In this document: positions 7,523 to 14,859 of the stretch, piece after piece | Layout of the letters: the number at the start of each line of letters is the position of its first letter | Numbering within the stretch: the stretch's first letter is position 1 | Assembly: GCF_024172165.1 (NCBI RefSeq) | Contig: NZ_JAMZEB010000002.1 | Span: 6,531,501-6,595,500, forward strand | DNA length: 64,000 nt | Source: Nonomuraea thailandensis | Lineage (GTDB): Bacteria; Actinomycetota; Actinomycetes; Streptosporangiales; Streptosporangiaceae | Reading direction: 5' to 3' | The notes under the pieces: model-generated | The model's database searches: none | Seen by the model: the letters and a program-made list of their open reading frames with translations, nothing else | What the model was told of the DNA's origin: nothing | Made by a program: the position numbers and the translations under genes

Positions 7523-9139
7523 CTACTGCTCGGCGGGGATGACCACGACGACCGTGTTGATGGCCGTGGCCGGAGCGAACGACTCGGGAGGCAGAGGCTC
7601 GAACTCGCCGTCGCGCTCCTCAACTAGGGCGCGGAACTTCTCAGCCGCCTTGAACTGCTGGAAGATCACCCCGGCGGCCATGACAGCGACGAGCCTGCCT
7701 CCGGGCTTGAGGAAGCGGAGGGCGTGGGTGACGTGCGCGATGTCCTTGCCGCCGGAGAACGGCGGGTTCATCACCACGCGGTCAAACAGCTCCTCGCCCG
7801 GCTCCATGTCGAAGAAGTCCCGGATGTGGATGCTGTTCGCGCCGGGGACACGCTCGGAGAGAACGCGACCGAGGCCCTGGTCAAGCTCGATGCAGGACAC
7901 GACGGCACCCAGTTCGACGACCGCCGCCGCGATGTTGCCGGTGCCCGCTGAGGGTTCGAGCACCATCATGCCGGGCTGGACGTCGGCCAGGTCCAGCAGC
8001 TTGGCGACTACGGCGGGTGGGGACACGAACGCCTCCCGGTCCCGGCCCACCGTCATGTTGTTGGCCATAGTCGCGGTCGCCCGAAGCTTCTCGGTGTCGA
8101 GCTTCGGCACATCGACCTTCGGCCTGCCCAGGGCCTTCTTCGCGGGCTGATTTGGCGCGAGGACGGCCGGACCGTCCTCGCCGTGCGGGCACTCGACTCG
8201 GCGGATGTCGGTGTACTTCACCTTGTCGGGCCAGGAGTAGCCAGACTCGACGGCGACCGTGACCTTGTTGACCTTCACCACGGTGCGTGCCCGGATCCCC
8301 CAGTAGTGCACGGTGTCGCCGATGTGCACGTTGTGCTTGCCCCACTCGATGTACTCGCCCGCTGAGACCGCCGCGGCGAGCTGCGCCCGGTCGTACTCAA
8401 GCTGGTTCTCGAGCTGGGCCTTGCGGGCGAGCAGCATCTCCCGGTGGTCGCCGGTGGCGGCCTCGTGAGGATCGATGTAGATCGGCTTCCCCTGGTGGTC
8501 GAGGTGCCTGCGGGTGTAGCCCTCCAACGACCGCTCGATCTTGCGCAGCTCGGCCTCAGTCGTCTTGATTCGGCGCGCGGTCACGGTCGGAGTCGCGGAG
8601 CGCCGCATCTGGTTGCCGACCGCGTTGGCGCGCTCAGCGGCGCTCTGCGCCTGGTTGTCCTTGTCGATGCTCTTACGCATCGCCTGGTCCATCCGCTTCC
8701 GGTCGCGCCGGGCACCCCGCTCGGAGTGGTGACCGACCAGGATGGGCTGACCCGCGGCGAACCGCTCACTGATCTGGTGCGCCCGCTCGTGCGCGGCGGC
8801 CGCCGCGCCAGCGTGCCGCCCGGCCTTCGCCTCCAGCGCGTCGCGGCGGTCTTCGAGCCGTTCGGCCTTGTCCTCCAGAACCTGGGCGTGGTCGCGGTGC
8901 TCGTCGTCGATCTCGACGGTGACCTCGAACCCCGCTTCGCGCAAGGCCTTCGCCGCGGCGTTGATCGCCCAACGGTCGGCGACCCGGTCACGCGAGTTCC
9001 GCAGCCCGATCATGCGGAGGGAGGGGAAGAACCTGAAGTTGCCGTTCTCCCACTTGCGGATGATGTCGAACACGCCGTCGCCCTTGCGGGTGCCATAGAC
9101 GAGGGTGCCGTCTTCGTGGTTGTGCTTGATCGTGATCAA
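7523..9139 (-). CDS. DUF3560 / N6-adenine methyltransferase fusion protein
   Basis: The protein has 538 residues. Residues 1-75 (EDGTLVYGTRKGDGVFDII ... NSRDRVADRW) and the helical stretch up to QPILVGHHSERGARRDRKRM match the DUF3560 layout known from actinobacterial plasmids and elements. After a linker with a KOW-like beta segment, residues about 385-538 form a SAM-dependent methyltransferase: motif I VLEPSAGTGNIAAA and catalytic motif IV VVMNPPFSGG, the NPPF signature of N6-adenine methylases. The first start in frame is TTG with GAGG just upstream. The fusion links DUF3560, usually seen alone, to DNA methylation. No partner nuclease is seen. Confidence 0.85.
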   Translation of the reverse strand: MITIKHNHEDGTLVYGTRKGDGVFDIIRKWENGNFRFFPSLRMIGLRNSRDRVADRWAINAAAKALREAGFEVTVEIDDEHRDHAQVLEDKAERLEDRRDALEAKAGRHAGAAAAAHERAHQISERFAAGQPILVGHHSERGARRDRKRMDQAMRKSIDKDNQAQSAAERANAVGNQMRRSATPTVTARRIKTTEAELRKIERSLEGYTRRHLDHQGKPIYIDPHEAATGDHREMLLARKAQLENQLEYDRAQLAAAVSAGEYIEWGKHNVHIGDTVHYWGIRARTVVKVNKVTVAVESGYSWPDKVKYTDIRRVECPHGEDGPAVLAPNQPAKKALGRPKVDVPKLDTEKLRATATMANNMTVGRDREAFVSPPAVVAKLLDLADVQPGMMVLEPSAGTGNIAAAVVELGAVVSCIELDQGLGRVLSERVPGANSIHIRDFFDMEPGEELFDRVVMNPPFSGGKDIAHVTHALRFLKPGGRLVAVMAAGVIFQQFKAAEKFRALVEERDGEFEPLPPESFAPATAINTVVVVIPAEQ

Positions 9140-9157
9140 AGTGCCTCATCAGGTGAG

Positions 9158-9189
9158 GCGCAGGGCAGCAGCCACCCGCCGCCCTGCGC
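9158..9189 (-). terminator. Hairpin between small zinc-site gene and DUF3560 fusion
   Basis: A 9-bp perfect inverted repeat (9,158-9,166 with 9,181-9,189) lies just past the stop of the 79-residue gene. A smaller GCCTCA/TGAGGC stem sits next to it and overlaps the ribosome-binding region of the following gene. Confidence 0.5.
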
Positions 9190-9198
9190 GGGGGTGGA

Positions 9199-9438
9199 TT
9201 ACTGCTGGGGGCCGTGCTCGCAGTCGTGGAGCAGGTGGTCGTCCATCGCGCCGTCGAGCAGCGCGATTCGGGTCTTGTCGCTCTCCCACGCGGCACTGAC
9301 CCGCTCGCGACACAGCAGGCAGACGACTTGGTAGTGCCGCCCCTGGCCCGGGCTGGCCGGGATGTCGTAGTAGCCGTAGCCGCGGGCGTTGCGGGCGAGT
9401 TGGCGGCGGCCACCCTTCGTCGCCGGGTCGAGGTTCAC
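9199..9438 (-). CDS. Small hypothetical protein with cysteine/histidine zinc-like site
   Basis: This is a 79-residue protein. VVCLLCRERVSAAW and HLLHDCEHG near the end could form a Cys-Cys-His-Cys zinc site. Its GTG start overlaps the stop of the ArdC-like gene by four bases (GTGA), so translation is coupled. I do not recognise a family; co-translation suggests it works with the ArdC-type protein. Confidence 0.65.
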   Translation of the reverse strand: MNLDPATKGGRRQLARNARGYGYYDIPASPGQGRHYQVVCLLCRERVSAAWESDKTRIALLDGAMDDHLLHDCEHGPQQ

Positions 9439-10076
9439 TCCTCGCCGTCCTCGTCCGACTCCAGGAGCTGGGCCTGCATGAGCTCGACGACGATCACGCG
9501 GGGAGGCTTGGAGCCGGCCCGGGGCGCGAACACGGCGCAGTCCGGCGGGCACTGCGTGGTGCGGTCGTCCTCGCCGGCCGGGGCGGTGCCGCAGTACGGG
9601 CACCGGGCGCGCGGCACGGTCTGGGCGACGTCGAACGTGCCCTTCTTCACGTAGTAGCGCGGCCCGCGCTTGGAGGACTGCCAGCCGTCCTCGGCCTGCT
9701 CCTTCTCCTTGGCCTTCTCCTCGTCGGTCTTCTTCCGGCCGACGTGGCGCCACGTGCCGAGCGACTTCTCTCCTTCGGCCACGGCGCGGCCCTGGCTGAG
9801 CCAGTAGTCGAAGCCGCCGCAGTGGGTGAGGGGGCGGCGCTGCGCCGCGAGGAGCAACGCGTTCTGCAGCGAGTAGCCGGGCTCGTCGCTGGCGGGGTCG
9901 AGCTTCCAGCCGATGCTCGCCGCGATGTCGCGGAAGTGCTCCAGCTCGGCTGGGTTGGTCAGGCACAGCACGGCGTAGGCGTGCAGCGCCTCGCGTGCTC
10001 CGGTGCGGCTGGCGGCGCTGCGGTCCTTCTGCGCCTGGGTGACTGGGCGGCGCTTGCGCTTCTTGGCGGTCACCAT
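9435..10076 (-). CDS. ArdC-type N-terminal ssDNA-binding domain protein with zinc ribbon
   Basis: The protein has 213 residues. Residues about 62-110 (PGYSLQNALLLAAQ, GGFDYWLSQGRAV, GEKSLGTW) match the N-terminal domain of ArdC antirestriction proteins (old DUF1738), which binds single-stranded DNA during plasmid transfer. ArdC itself continues into a zinc metalloprotease domain with HExxH; none is present. Instead there is a basic KKxxEEK linker and a ribbon RCPYCGTAPAG...QCPPDC. The ATG has GGAGAAGG upstream. A role in protecting incoming DNA is a fair inference. Confidence 0.75.
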   Translation of the reverse strand: MVTAKKRKRRPVTQAQKDRSAASRTGAREALHAYAVLCLTNPAELEHFRDIAASIGWKLDPASDEPGYSLQNALLLAAQRRPLTHCGGFDYWLSQGRAVAEGEKSLGTWRHVGRKKTDEEKAKEKEQAEDGWQSSKRGPRYYVKKGTFDVAQTVPRARCPYCGTAPAGEDDRTTQCPPDCAVFAPRAGSKPPRVIVVELMQAQLLESDEDGEE

Positions 10077-10125
10077 TGCGGCCTTCTCCCTTTTCAGTTG
10101 GCGATTGCGGTAGCGCTTTTAGCGC

Positions 10126-10380
10126 TTAGGAGTGAGTGATCTCGTGGCTGTCCGGGATGGACACGGCGCGGTTGCACGCCAGGCACTCGTAGCCGTCGCT
10201 CTCGAAGCTGCTGTCGCCGAGGTGCGCGGTTATCACGCCGTTCTCCGAGAGGGACAGGACGTTCTCTCGGCTGGCCACGTCCAGTTCGACGATGTTGTTG
10301 ACGGCGCGGCAATTGGGCCAGGGGCAGACGAGCTTGCCGTCCTCGATGAGGACTTCGGGCTCATCGGGGTCGCGGGACAC
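10126..10380 (-). CDS. Small zinc-ribbon hypothetical protein
   Basis: The protein has 84 residues with CPWPNC near residue 19 and YECLACNR near 64, a two-knuckle zinc-ribbon pattern. Its GTG start shares one base with the previous stop (TAGTG). It is the last gene of a four-gene coupled set that begins with the PP2C phosphatase. A short AGCGCT-TTT-AGCGCT hairpin overlaps its stop codon at 10,112-10,126. Confidence 0.65.
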   Translation of the reverse strand: MSRDPDEPEVLIEDGKLVCPWPNCRAVNNIVELDVASRENVLSLSENGVITAHLGDSSFESDGYECLACNRAVSIPDSHEITHS

Positions 10381-10826
10381 TACACCGCCACCTCGCCCTC
10401 GGCTCGGACGTGCGTGGTCAGCGGGCTGCCCGTGGTGCCGCTGTCGTAGCGGACGATGAGCCGGACCTTCGTCTCGTCGTCAGGCCTGATGTCCTTCACC
10501 GTCCCGGCCTGGTCGCCGACGATGACCCGCTGGTCGATGCGGAACGCCTGCATCTGCTCCCGGTTGCCGCGCAGGAAGCTGGCCAACTGCTCGCTGCCGA
10601 TCAGCTCCGAGGGCTTCGACCGGCCGGGGTATTGAAGGGCGGCCGCCAGCGCGGTGCTGCCCTGGAATGCCACGACGATCTTCCAGTCGTCGCGAGTCAG
10701 GATCAGCTCCGTCGTGCCGTCGTCGGTCGCGCCGGGCTCGATGGCCCACCCGCACACCCGCGCCCTCGTGGTGATCACGCTGTGGCTGGTGTTCGGGTTG
10801 GTGGCGGGCCTGATTCTCCTGCTCAT
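10380..10826 (-). CDS. Hypothetical protein, coupled to neighbours
   Basis: This is a 148-residue soluble protein with no family I can name. The middle is mixed alpha/beta and the end (QRVIVGDQAGTVKDIRP ... VRLIVRYDSG) looks like a small SH3- or KOW-type barrel. The ATG overlaps the upstream stop by four bases (ATGA) and the end abuts the 84-residue gene, so it is co-translated within the PP2C set. Confidence 0.65.
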   Translation of the reverse strand: MSRRIRPATNPNTSHSVITTRARVCGWAIEPGATDDGTTELILTRDDWKIVVAFQGSTALAAALQYPGRSKPSELIGSEQLASFLRGNREQMQAFRIDQRVIVGDQAGTVKDIRPDDETKVRLIVRYDSGTTGSPLTTHVRAEGEVAV

Positions 10827-11227
10827 CGGGTGCCTCTCAGTGCGGACACGACGCGTGCCGTGTCGTAGACAGGGTTGGGGAGGTCCGCGGGGGCGCCGCA
10901 CTGGCACAGGCCGGTGATGATGACGCCGCCGCGTATGTCGAGCCACCACCGGTTGGCGGCGGGCGGGAAGTAGTGGCTGAGCAGCACTGCAGCGAGCTCG
11001 TTGCGTGGCCGGTCGCCGGGGTGCGACAGCCGGCCGACGATCAGGCGGGCGGCGGGGTACTCCTCGACCTCGGAGATCTCGGTGTCGTTGTCGCCGTCGC
11101 CGAGGGTCAGCGCGGCCGTCAGGTGCCGCGGGTCGAAGCGGTCGCCTTCGTCGGCCGTCCGGAGTTGCACGCGCGTGATCCAGGCCGGGCTCGCGGCGAG
11201 CAGCAGCCCGATCAGAGTGCTCGTCAC
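10823..11227 (-). CDS. Hypothetical protein following the PP2C phosphatase
   Basis: The protein has 134 residues and a mildly hydrophobic start (TLIGLLLAASPAWI), perhaps one membrane anchor or buried helix. Its end contains GLCQCGAPAD. The GTG start overlaps the PP2C stop by four bases (GTGA) and its own stop overlaps the next ATG, so its amount should be tied to the phosphatase. No function can be read from the sequence. Confidence 0.65.
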   Translation of the reverse strand: MTSTLIGLLLAASPAWITRVQLRTADEGDRFDPRHLTAALTLGDGDNDTEISEVEEYPAARLIVGRLSHPGDRPRNELAAVLLSHYFPPAANRWWLDIRGGVIITGLCQCGAPADLPNPVYDTARVVSALRGTR

Positions 11228-11952
11228 TCGGGCTCTCCCTCGCGCGGGATGAGGTCGATGACGGCGACTGTCGTGTTGTCGCGGCCACGGCCCTGCCTGG
11301 CCATGTCGAGCAGCGACGCCGCGACGTACTCGCCGGACAGGTCCGGCGCGGCCATGCGCGCCAGGTCGTCGAGCATCGCGTTCATGTGGTCGGCCCGCCC
11401 AGCGAGCGGCAGGTGCGCGGTCAGACCGTCCGAGGCGAGGATGATGCGGGCGTAGTCGTCGGTGTAGATGAGCAGCCGGTGCGGCCAGGTGCCTTCGCCC
11501 TCGTGCTTCTCCTCGACGTTGCACGGAGTCCCGCACGGGTGGCAGGAGGGCACGGTCAGCGGGATGACCTTGCCGTCCTGGAGCACGGCCCAGGCGGGTG
11601 AGTCGCCGGCCCAGGCCATGTCGAGCAGCCCTGGGGTGATCGCGGCGACGACCGCCGTGGTGATGCCTTCCTGACCGGGAGGGGCGTCCTCGTTGCGCTG
11701 CTGCAGGTAGGTGCGGGCCGCGTGCAGGCCCTGGACACCGCTGTTGGTGGAGCCGGTGACCGCCGCGGCGATCTGCGCGCTGATCTGGGCGGCGTCGGCC
11801 GCGTCGGAGTCGTCGCCCGCGCCGTCACACACCGCGACGGCCAGCGCCCAGGAGCCGTCGAGGACGGCCACGTAGTCGGCCTGGGTGTGGCGGCTGTTCT
11901 GGATGCTGTCGTAGAAGACGCGGGCGACGCCCGGCACGTACAGGAGGGGCAT
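11224..11952 (-). CDS. PP2C-family serine/threonine phosphatase (element-borne)
   Basis: The 242-residue protein carries the PPM/PP2C metal-binding motifs: VCDGAGDDSDA near residue 40 (usual DGxG), AWAGDSPAWAV near 114 (GDS), ASDGLTAHL near 173 (SDG) and GRGRDNTTVAVID near 223 (DN), so it is likely an active Mn/Mg-dependent phosphatase. There is no membrane segment. It leads a run of four overlapping genes. Stand-alone PP2C genes are odd on a mobile element; it might counter host kinase signalling, which is inference. Confidence 0.85.
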   Translation of the reverse strand: MPLLYVPGVARVFYDSIQNSRHTQADYVAVLDGSWALAVAVCDGAGDDSDAADAAQISAQIAAAVTGSTNSGVQGLHAARTYLQQRNEDAPPGQEGITTAVVAAITPGLLDMAWAGDSPAWAVLQDGKVIPLTVPSCHPCGTPCNVEEKHEGEGTWPHRLLIYTDDYARIILASDGLTAHLPLAGRADHMNAMLDDLARMAAPDLSGEYVAASLLDMARQGRGRDNTTVAVIDLIPREGEPE

Positions 11953-11963
11953 GGGATTGCCTT

Positions 11964-12242
11964 TCAGTTGTTCCAGCCCTGCTCGGGCAGGCAGTTGAGG
12001 AGGCCGATGATCTGGGTCGCGCCGTCGCGCTTGCGGGTGCTGAGGTTGGTCTGCCAGGTGAGGGAGATCCGCAGGGCGCGGCCCTTGGCGGCGGAGACGT
12101 CGAGGGTGCCGAAGTACAGGCCGCGGCTGAGCCGGAGCTGGTAGATGCGGCGGTACGGCTCATTGGGAATGTTCACGGTGAACCCGTCAGCGCGGAGCCG
12201 GTTGATGATTCCGGACGCGCTGCGGTTGGGCTGCATAGGCAT
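11964..12242 (-). CDS. Small basic hypothetical protein
   Basis: The 92-residue basic protein starts MPMQPNRSASGIINRLRADG, followed by beta strands (IYQLRLSRGLYFGTLDVS). AGAGGACC lies about 7 bases before the first ATG. The helix-then-sheet layout with many arginines suggests nucleic-acid contact, but no family is recognised. Confidence 0.6.
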   Translation of the reverse strand: MPMQPNRSASGIINRLRADGFTVNIPNEPYRRIYQLRLSRGLYFGTLDVSAAKGRALRISLTWQTNLSTRKRDGATQIIGLLNCLPEQGWNN

Positions 12243-12316
12243 GGTGCTGGTCCTCTCGTGGGCAGCGCCGAGCCGCCCCGGGCCGCCGCCCCTGGGGCAG
12301 GGCAAGGTGTGATCGG

Positions 12317-12484
12317 CTAGTTCCAGTTGATGGAGCAGGCGACGTGGTGTTCCTTCGGGGGCGCGTCGGCGCGCGCCCAGCAGTCGCCGCACTGGTCGTG
12401 GATCTCGACGGGGAACACGCTGGTGATGGTTTCCGGCTCCTGTTCGGTGACGTGACGGTCCCGATCGGCGGCTGGACTGTTCAC
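12317..12484 (-). CDS. Very small protein with CxxC motif
   Basis: This is a 55-residue protein with a GTG start and a clear GGGGAG 6 bases upstream. IHDQCGDCWARAD and the later HHVACSINWN give three cysteines and two histidines that could bind a metal. It lies within the leftward operon, after the hairpin at 12,581-12,611. The good ribosome-binding site is the main reason to accept it. Confidence 0.6.
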   Translation of the reverse strand: MNSPAADRDRHVTEQEPETITSVFPVEIHDQCGDCWARADAPPKEHHVACSINWN

Positions 12485-12580
12485 GAATGCTCCCCTTTCG
12501 GGCGGTCTCTCTCGGCCGGATACGTGCGTTACGCTGGACGGCACTGGGTCTTCGTGGCGATGAAGACTTTGTGGTGTTGG

Positions 12581-12611
12581 GATGGCCGGGCCTGTGGCAG
12601 GCCCGGCCATC
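12581..12611 (-). terminator. Strong hairpin after the 188-residue gene
   Basis: A perfect 14-bp inverted repeat (12,581-12,594 with 12,598-12,611) with a 3-base loop lies between two co-directional genes of the element. It is one of six similar hairpins that punctuate the block. Confidence 0.6.
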
Positions 12612-12624
12612 GGCGTTCCCGCGC

Positions 12625-13191
12625 CTACGCGAGGGCCATGACGCGCAGCGCCGCCGGGTTGACCGGCTCGACCCACACGCCTTCAGGCAGCGGAACCGGC
12701 TCGTACTCCACCGGCGAGCAGTCCAGCCGGCCGCCGTGGCTGGCCAGGAACGTCCAGTCGTCCAGGCCGTGATCCCAGACGATGACGCGACCGCTGCCGT
12801 CGTCCCAGTCGGCGTCCATGACCTGCGGCCAATAGTTGCGGTCGCCGTGGAAGTGCTCGCCGATCGCGTCGGCGATCTGCTGTGCCAGCTCGTCACTGAT
12901 CTCGGTGATGATGGCGTTCGTCGAGGTAATCGTGTTGATTGCGGTACCGATTTCGCCGGTGCGAGTCGCCAGCATGGCGTCGAACAGCGTGGAGCCTTCC
13001 TGCATCGCGTGCCGGATCGCCTCGTCGGCGTGGACTGGGCCCCAGTCTGCGGTCTCCATGATGGCGACGAGAGCTCGCCGGGCGTGCCCGTACGGGCCGG
13101 GGTCGCGGGCGAGCTTCTGGTTATCGGCCTGGTTGAGGCGGCGCAGGACGAGCAGCAGGTCTTCGGCGATGCCACGGGTGGTGGTGTCCAT
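12625..13191 (-). CDS. Hypothetical element protein (188 residues)
   Basis: This acidic, largely helical protein has long amphipathic stretches (IAEDLLLVLRRLNQADN, ELAQQIADAIGEHF) and a tryptophan-rich second half (DDWTFLASHGG). I do not recognise a family. It sits between two small genes in the same direction and is followed by a strong hairpin. Confidence 0.65.
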   Translation of the reverse strand: MDTTTRGIAEDLLLVLRRLNQADNQKLARDPGPYGHARRALVAIMETADWGPVHADEAIRHAMQEGSTLFDAMLATRTGEIGTAINTITSTNAIITEISDELAQQIADAIGEHFHGDRNYWPQVMDADWDDGSGRVIVWDHGLDDWTFLASHGGRLDCSPVEYEPVPLPEGVWVEPVNPAALRVMALA

Positions 13192-13214
13192 GATGTTCCG
13201 TTCGGGTGACGGGG

Positions 13215-13364
13215 TCAGATGAGACCCATGGCGAGCAGGGGCGAGACGTGGCCGTCCGGGCAGGAGCCGTCCACCTCGATCTCGTAGCCGTCCGGGCAGA
13301 TCGGGGTGTCGCCGTAGACGCTCCACTCCCAGCCCTCGGGCAGGTCGATCAGGTCACTCAGCAT
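13215..13364 (-). CDS. Very small acidic protein
   Basis: This is a 49-residue product (MLSDLIDLPEGWEWSVYGD... ending LLAMGLI) with an AAAGGACC ribosome-binding site 8 bases before the ATG. It contains two cysteine/CPDG repeats (ICPDGYEIEV and SCPDGHVS), suggesting a tiny metal-binding or structural fold. Its size makes it easy to miss. It sits in line with its neighbours, 22 bases downstream of the 352-residue gene's stop. Confidence 0.6.
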   Translation of the reverse strand: MLSDLIDLPEGWEWSVYGDTPICPDGYEIEVDGSCPDGHVSPLLAMGLI

Positions 13365-13386
13365 GTTCGTTGGTCCTTTCGTGCGG

Positions 13387-14445
13387 TCAGTGGCCGGTGT
13401 TGGCGCAGACGGGCTTGCCGTGCGTCGTGCGGGAGAGGGCGGGACCGTCGCAGGTGCGGCAGGTGGCGCGCTCGCTGATCACGTCGAGCGCGGTGTCGAT
13501 CGCCGCGCACGCTGCGGCGAACAGGCGCCGCTTGCAGTCGAGACCGGCGTTGCCCCGGACGACCTGCTCGTAGTCGAGCCGGTCGTCCACGGCGGCGCGG
13601 GTGGCGCTGGTCAGCAGCAGCTCGACGCCCGTGTGGTCGAGGCCCCACTTAGCGGGGTCGGTGGCCTGGGCGGCGGTGAACGTGGCCACGAGGAGCGCGT
13701 CCATCAGCGAGCCGCGCTCGTCGAGCTTCTTCCGGCCAGCGATGTAGTACGGCATGGGGCGGCCGTCGTGGTATTCGACGGCGGGCGGCGTCTTCTGCGG
13801 GTCGGTCGGGGCGACCTCGTGGGCGTCGTTGTCGGGGTGACTGTCGCTCTCGCCCGTCAGCTTCCAGCCGTTACGGTCGAGCAGACCGTCCAGCGCGAGT
13901 GCCTCGTTGCCGAGGGGGACGCCGGTGTCCAGGATGGCGACGATCTTCGGCAGGGGGAACAGCGTCGTCTCGCCGTCTTCGGTGTCCGCTTCGGCCTCGG
14001 CGATGGCCACCAGGTGGTGCGGCGGTAGGGACGCGCCGTCGAGGCCCAGGGCGAAGGTGTCGGGCTCGTCGATTGCCCTGGCCAGGTAGCGGGTGGCCGC
14101 GTCGGTCGCCTTGGTCGTGACGGGGGACGTCTCGGCCGGCTTGTTGCGCTCGCCGAGGTCGAAGACGACGTGCCGGAGGACGGTCATCTGACCTTCGGGG
14201 GTGAGGTCGTCGTACGTGGCGTCCTCCGGGTACGACGTGAGGCCGGTGTCCTTCTCGTAGGCGAAGTGGTGGGCGGCGGTCTGGGTGACGGTGTGCAGGT
14301 TGTCCTCGTACTGGTCGGGGGTGGCCGGGTCGGTCAGGAGCCGGGCGATGGTTGCGAGCATCTGGCTGGTGGTGCCGCCCGCGTAGCGGAGTGCCTTGAC
14401 TGTGATGAGCAGTTCGGTGTGGGTTCGGGCGATCATCGTGGTCAT
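13387..14445 (-). CDS. Hypothetical element protein with C-terminal zinc-finger-like site
   Basis: This is a 352-residue acidic protein. The C-terminus (ATCRTCDGPALSRTTHGKPVC) looks like a CxxC...C zinc ribbon. The rest is helical and not recognised. The start ATG follows AAGGGA by 6 bases. It is the first gene of the long leftward block and lies directly downstream of the repeat-rich control region, so it is probably expressed whenever that promoter is active. Confidence 0.7.
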   Translation of the reverse strand: MTTMIARTHTELLITVKALRYAGGTTSQMLATIARLLTDPATPDQYEDNLHTVTQTAAHHFAYEKDTGLTSYPEDATYDDLTPEGQMTVLRHVVFDLGERNKPAETSPVTTKATDAATRYLARAIDEPDTFALGLDGASLPPHHLVAIAEAEADTEDGETTLFPLPKIVAILDTGVPLGNEALALDGLLDRNGWKLTGESDSHPDNDAHEVAPTDPQKTPPAVEYHDGRPMPYYIAGRKKLDERGSLMDALLVATFTAAQATDPAKWGLDHTGVELLLTSATRAAVDDRLDYEQVVRGNAGLDCKRRLFAAACAAIDTALDVISERATCRTCDGPALSRTTHGKPVCANTGH

Positions 14446-14471
14446 GTCGTTTCCCTTGTGACATGCCGCGA

Positions 14472-14496
14472 CCCCGCGACCGTGGCGGTCGCGGGG
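14472..14496 (-). other. 10-bp hairpin in the 5' leader of the element operon
   Basis: CCCCGCGACC (14,472-14,481) pairs perfectly with GGTCGCGGGG (14,487-14,496) across a 5-base loop. It begins 27 bases upstream of the 352-residue gene's start, so it would sit in the mRNA leader and could act as an attenuator or stabiliser. Confidence 0.5.
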
Positions 14497-14610
14497 CCGG
14501 AGCCTGTTGGTTGATTGCGGTGCCGCTATCAGCACATCTTGTCGGGCATGTCCAGCCGGGCGGTGGTGCCGGTGGAGGCGTTCTGTCTGGCGTTTCGGCT
14601 GTTCAGAAGC

Positions 14611-14630
14611 GGTGTTTCGTGGTGTTTCGT
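14611..14630. repeat. Tandem 10-bp direct repeat
   Basis: GGTGTTTCGT occurs twice head-to-tail, and GCGTTTCGG just upstream is a partial third copy. Short direct repeats here could be binding sites for an initiator or repressor. Confidence 0.6.
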
Positions 14631-14708
14631 CTCCGACGCTAACACATGCGAGGGGGTGGAGTAGATATTAAGGGGTGCGGTGATCAAGCTACTCCATAAC
14701 GATCCGAT

Positions 14709-14755
14709 TAACGCGTCAGACGCGCTCTAAGCGATTCAAAGCATCTGACGCGTTA
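14709..14755. promoter_or_regulatory. Inverted operator pair of the TCTGACGCGT type
   Basis: TAACGCGTCAGA (14,709-14,720) and TCTGACGCGTTA (14,744-14,755) form a perfect 12-bp inverted repeat with a 23-base spacer. Further copies of the core lie nearby: ATCAGACGC at 14,761-14,769 and TCTGACGCG at 14,794-14,802. The same TCTGAC core recurs upstream of the integrase at 16,578-16,593, so one element regulator may control both regions. Confidence 0.6.
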
Positions 14756-14859
14756 TATGTATCAGACGCACACCGAATGCTCGTCTCCGTTGATCTGACG
14801 CGCGTACAGCACGGGTCCAGAGGGTTTACGCTCCCCGGCTCTCGCCTTTACCGCGTAGA

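Larger units (their letters stand above)
14446..14859. other. Non-coding control region of the element (candidate promoter/origin)
   Basis: These 414 bases carry no credible gene. From right to left they hold TCTGACGCG-type boxes (14,709-14,802), an 8-bp dyad TGGAGTAG/CTACTCCA (14,657-14,664 with 14,689-14,696), a tandem pair of GGTGTTTCGT (14,611-14,630), and a 10-bp hairpin (14,472-14,496) close to the start of the next gene. They are richer in A/T than the surroundings. The layout fits a regulated promoter for the 14-kb block and could also be an iteron-type origin, as a winged-helix protein gene lies next to it. Confidence 0.5.

Noticed and set aside
9435..10076. Full ArdC antirestriction protease
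   Set aside because: Only the N-terminal ssDNA-binding domain is present; no HExxH motif follows.
14709..14802. CRISPR array
   Set aside because: The repeats are 9-12 bases, inverted and unevenly spaced, with no cas genes.
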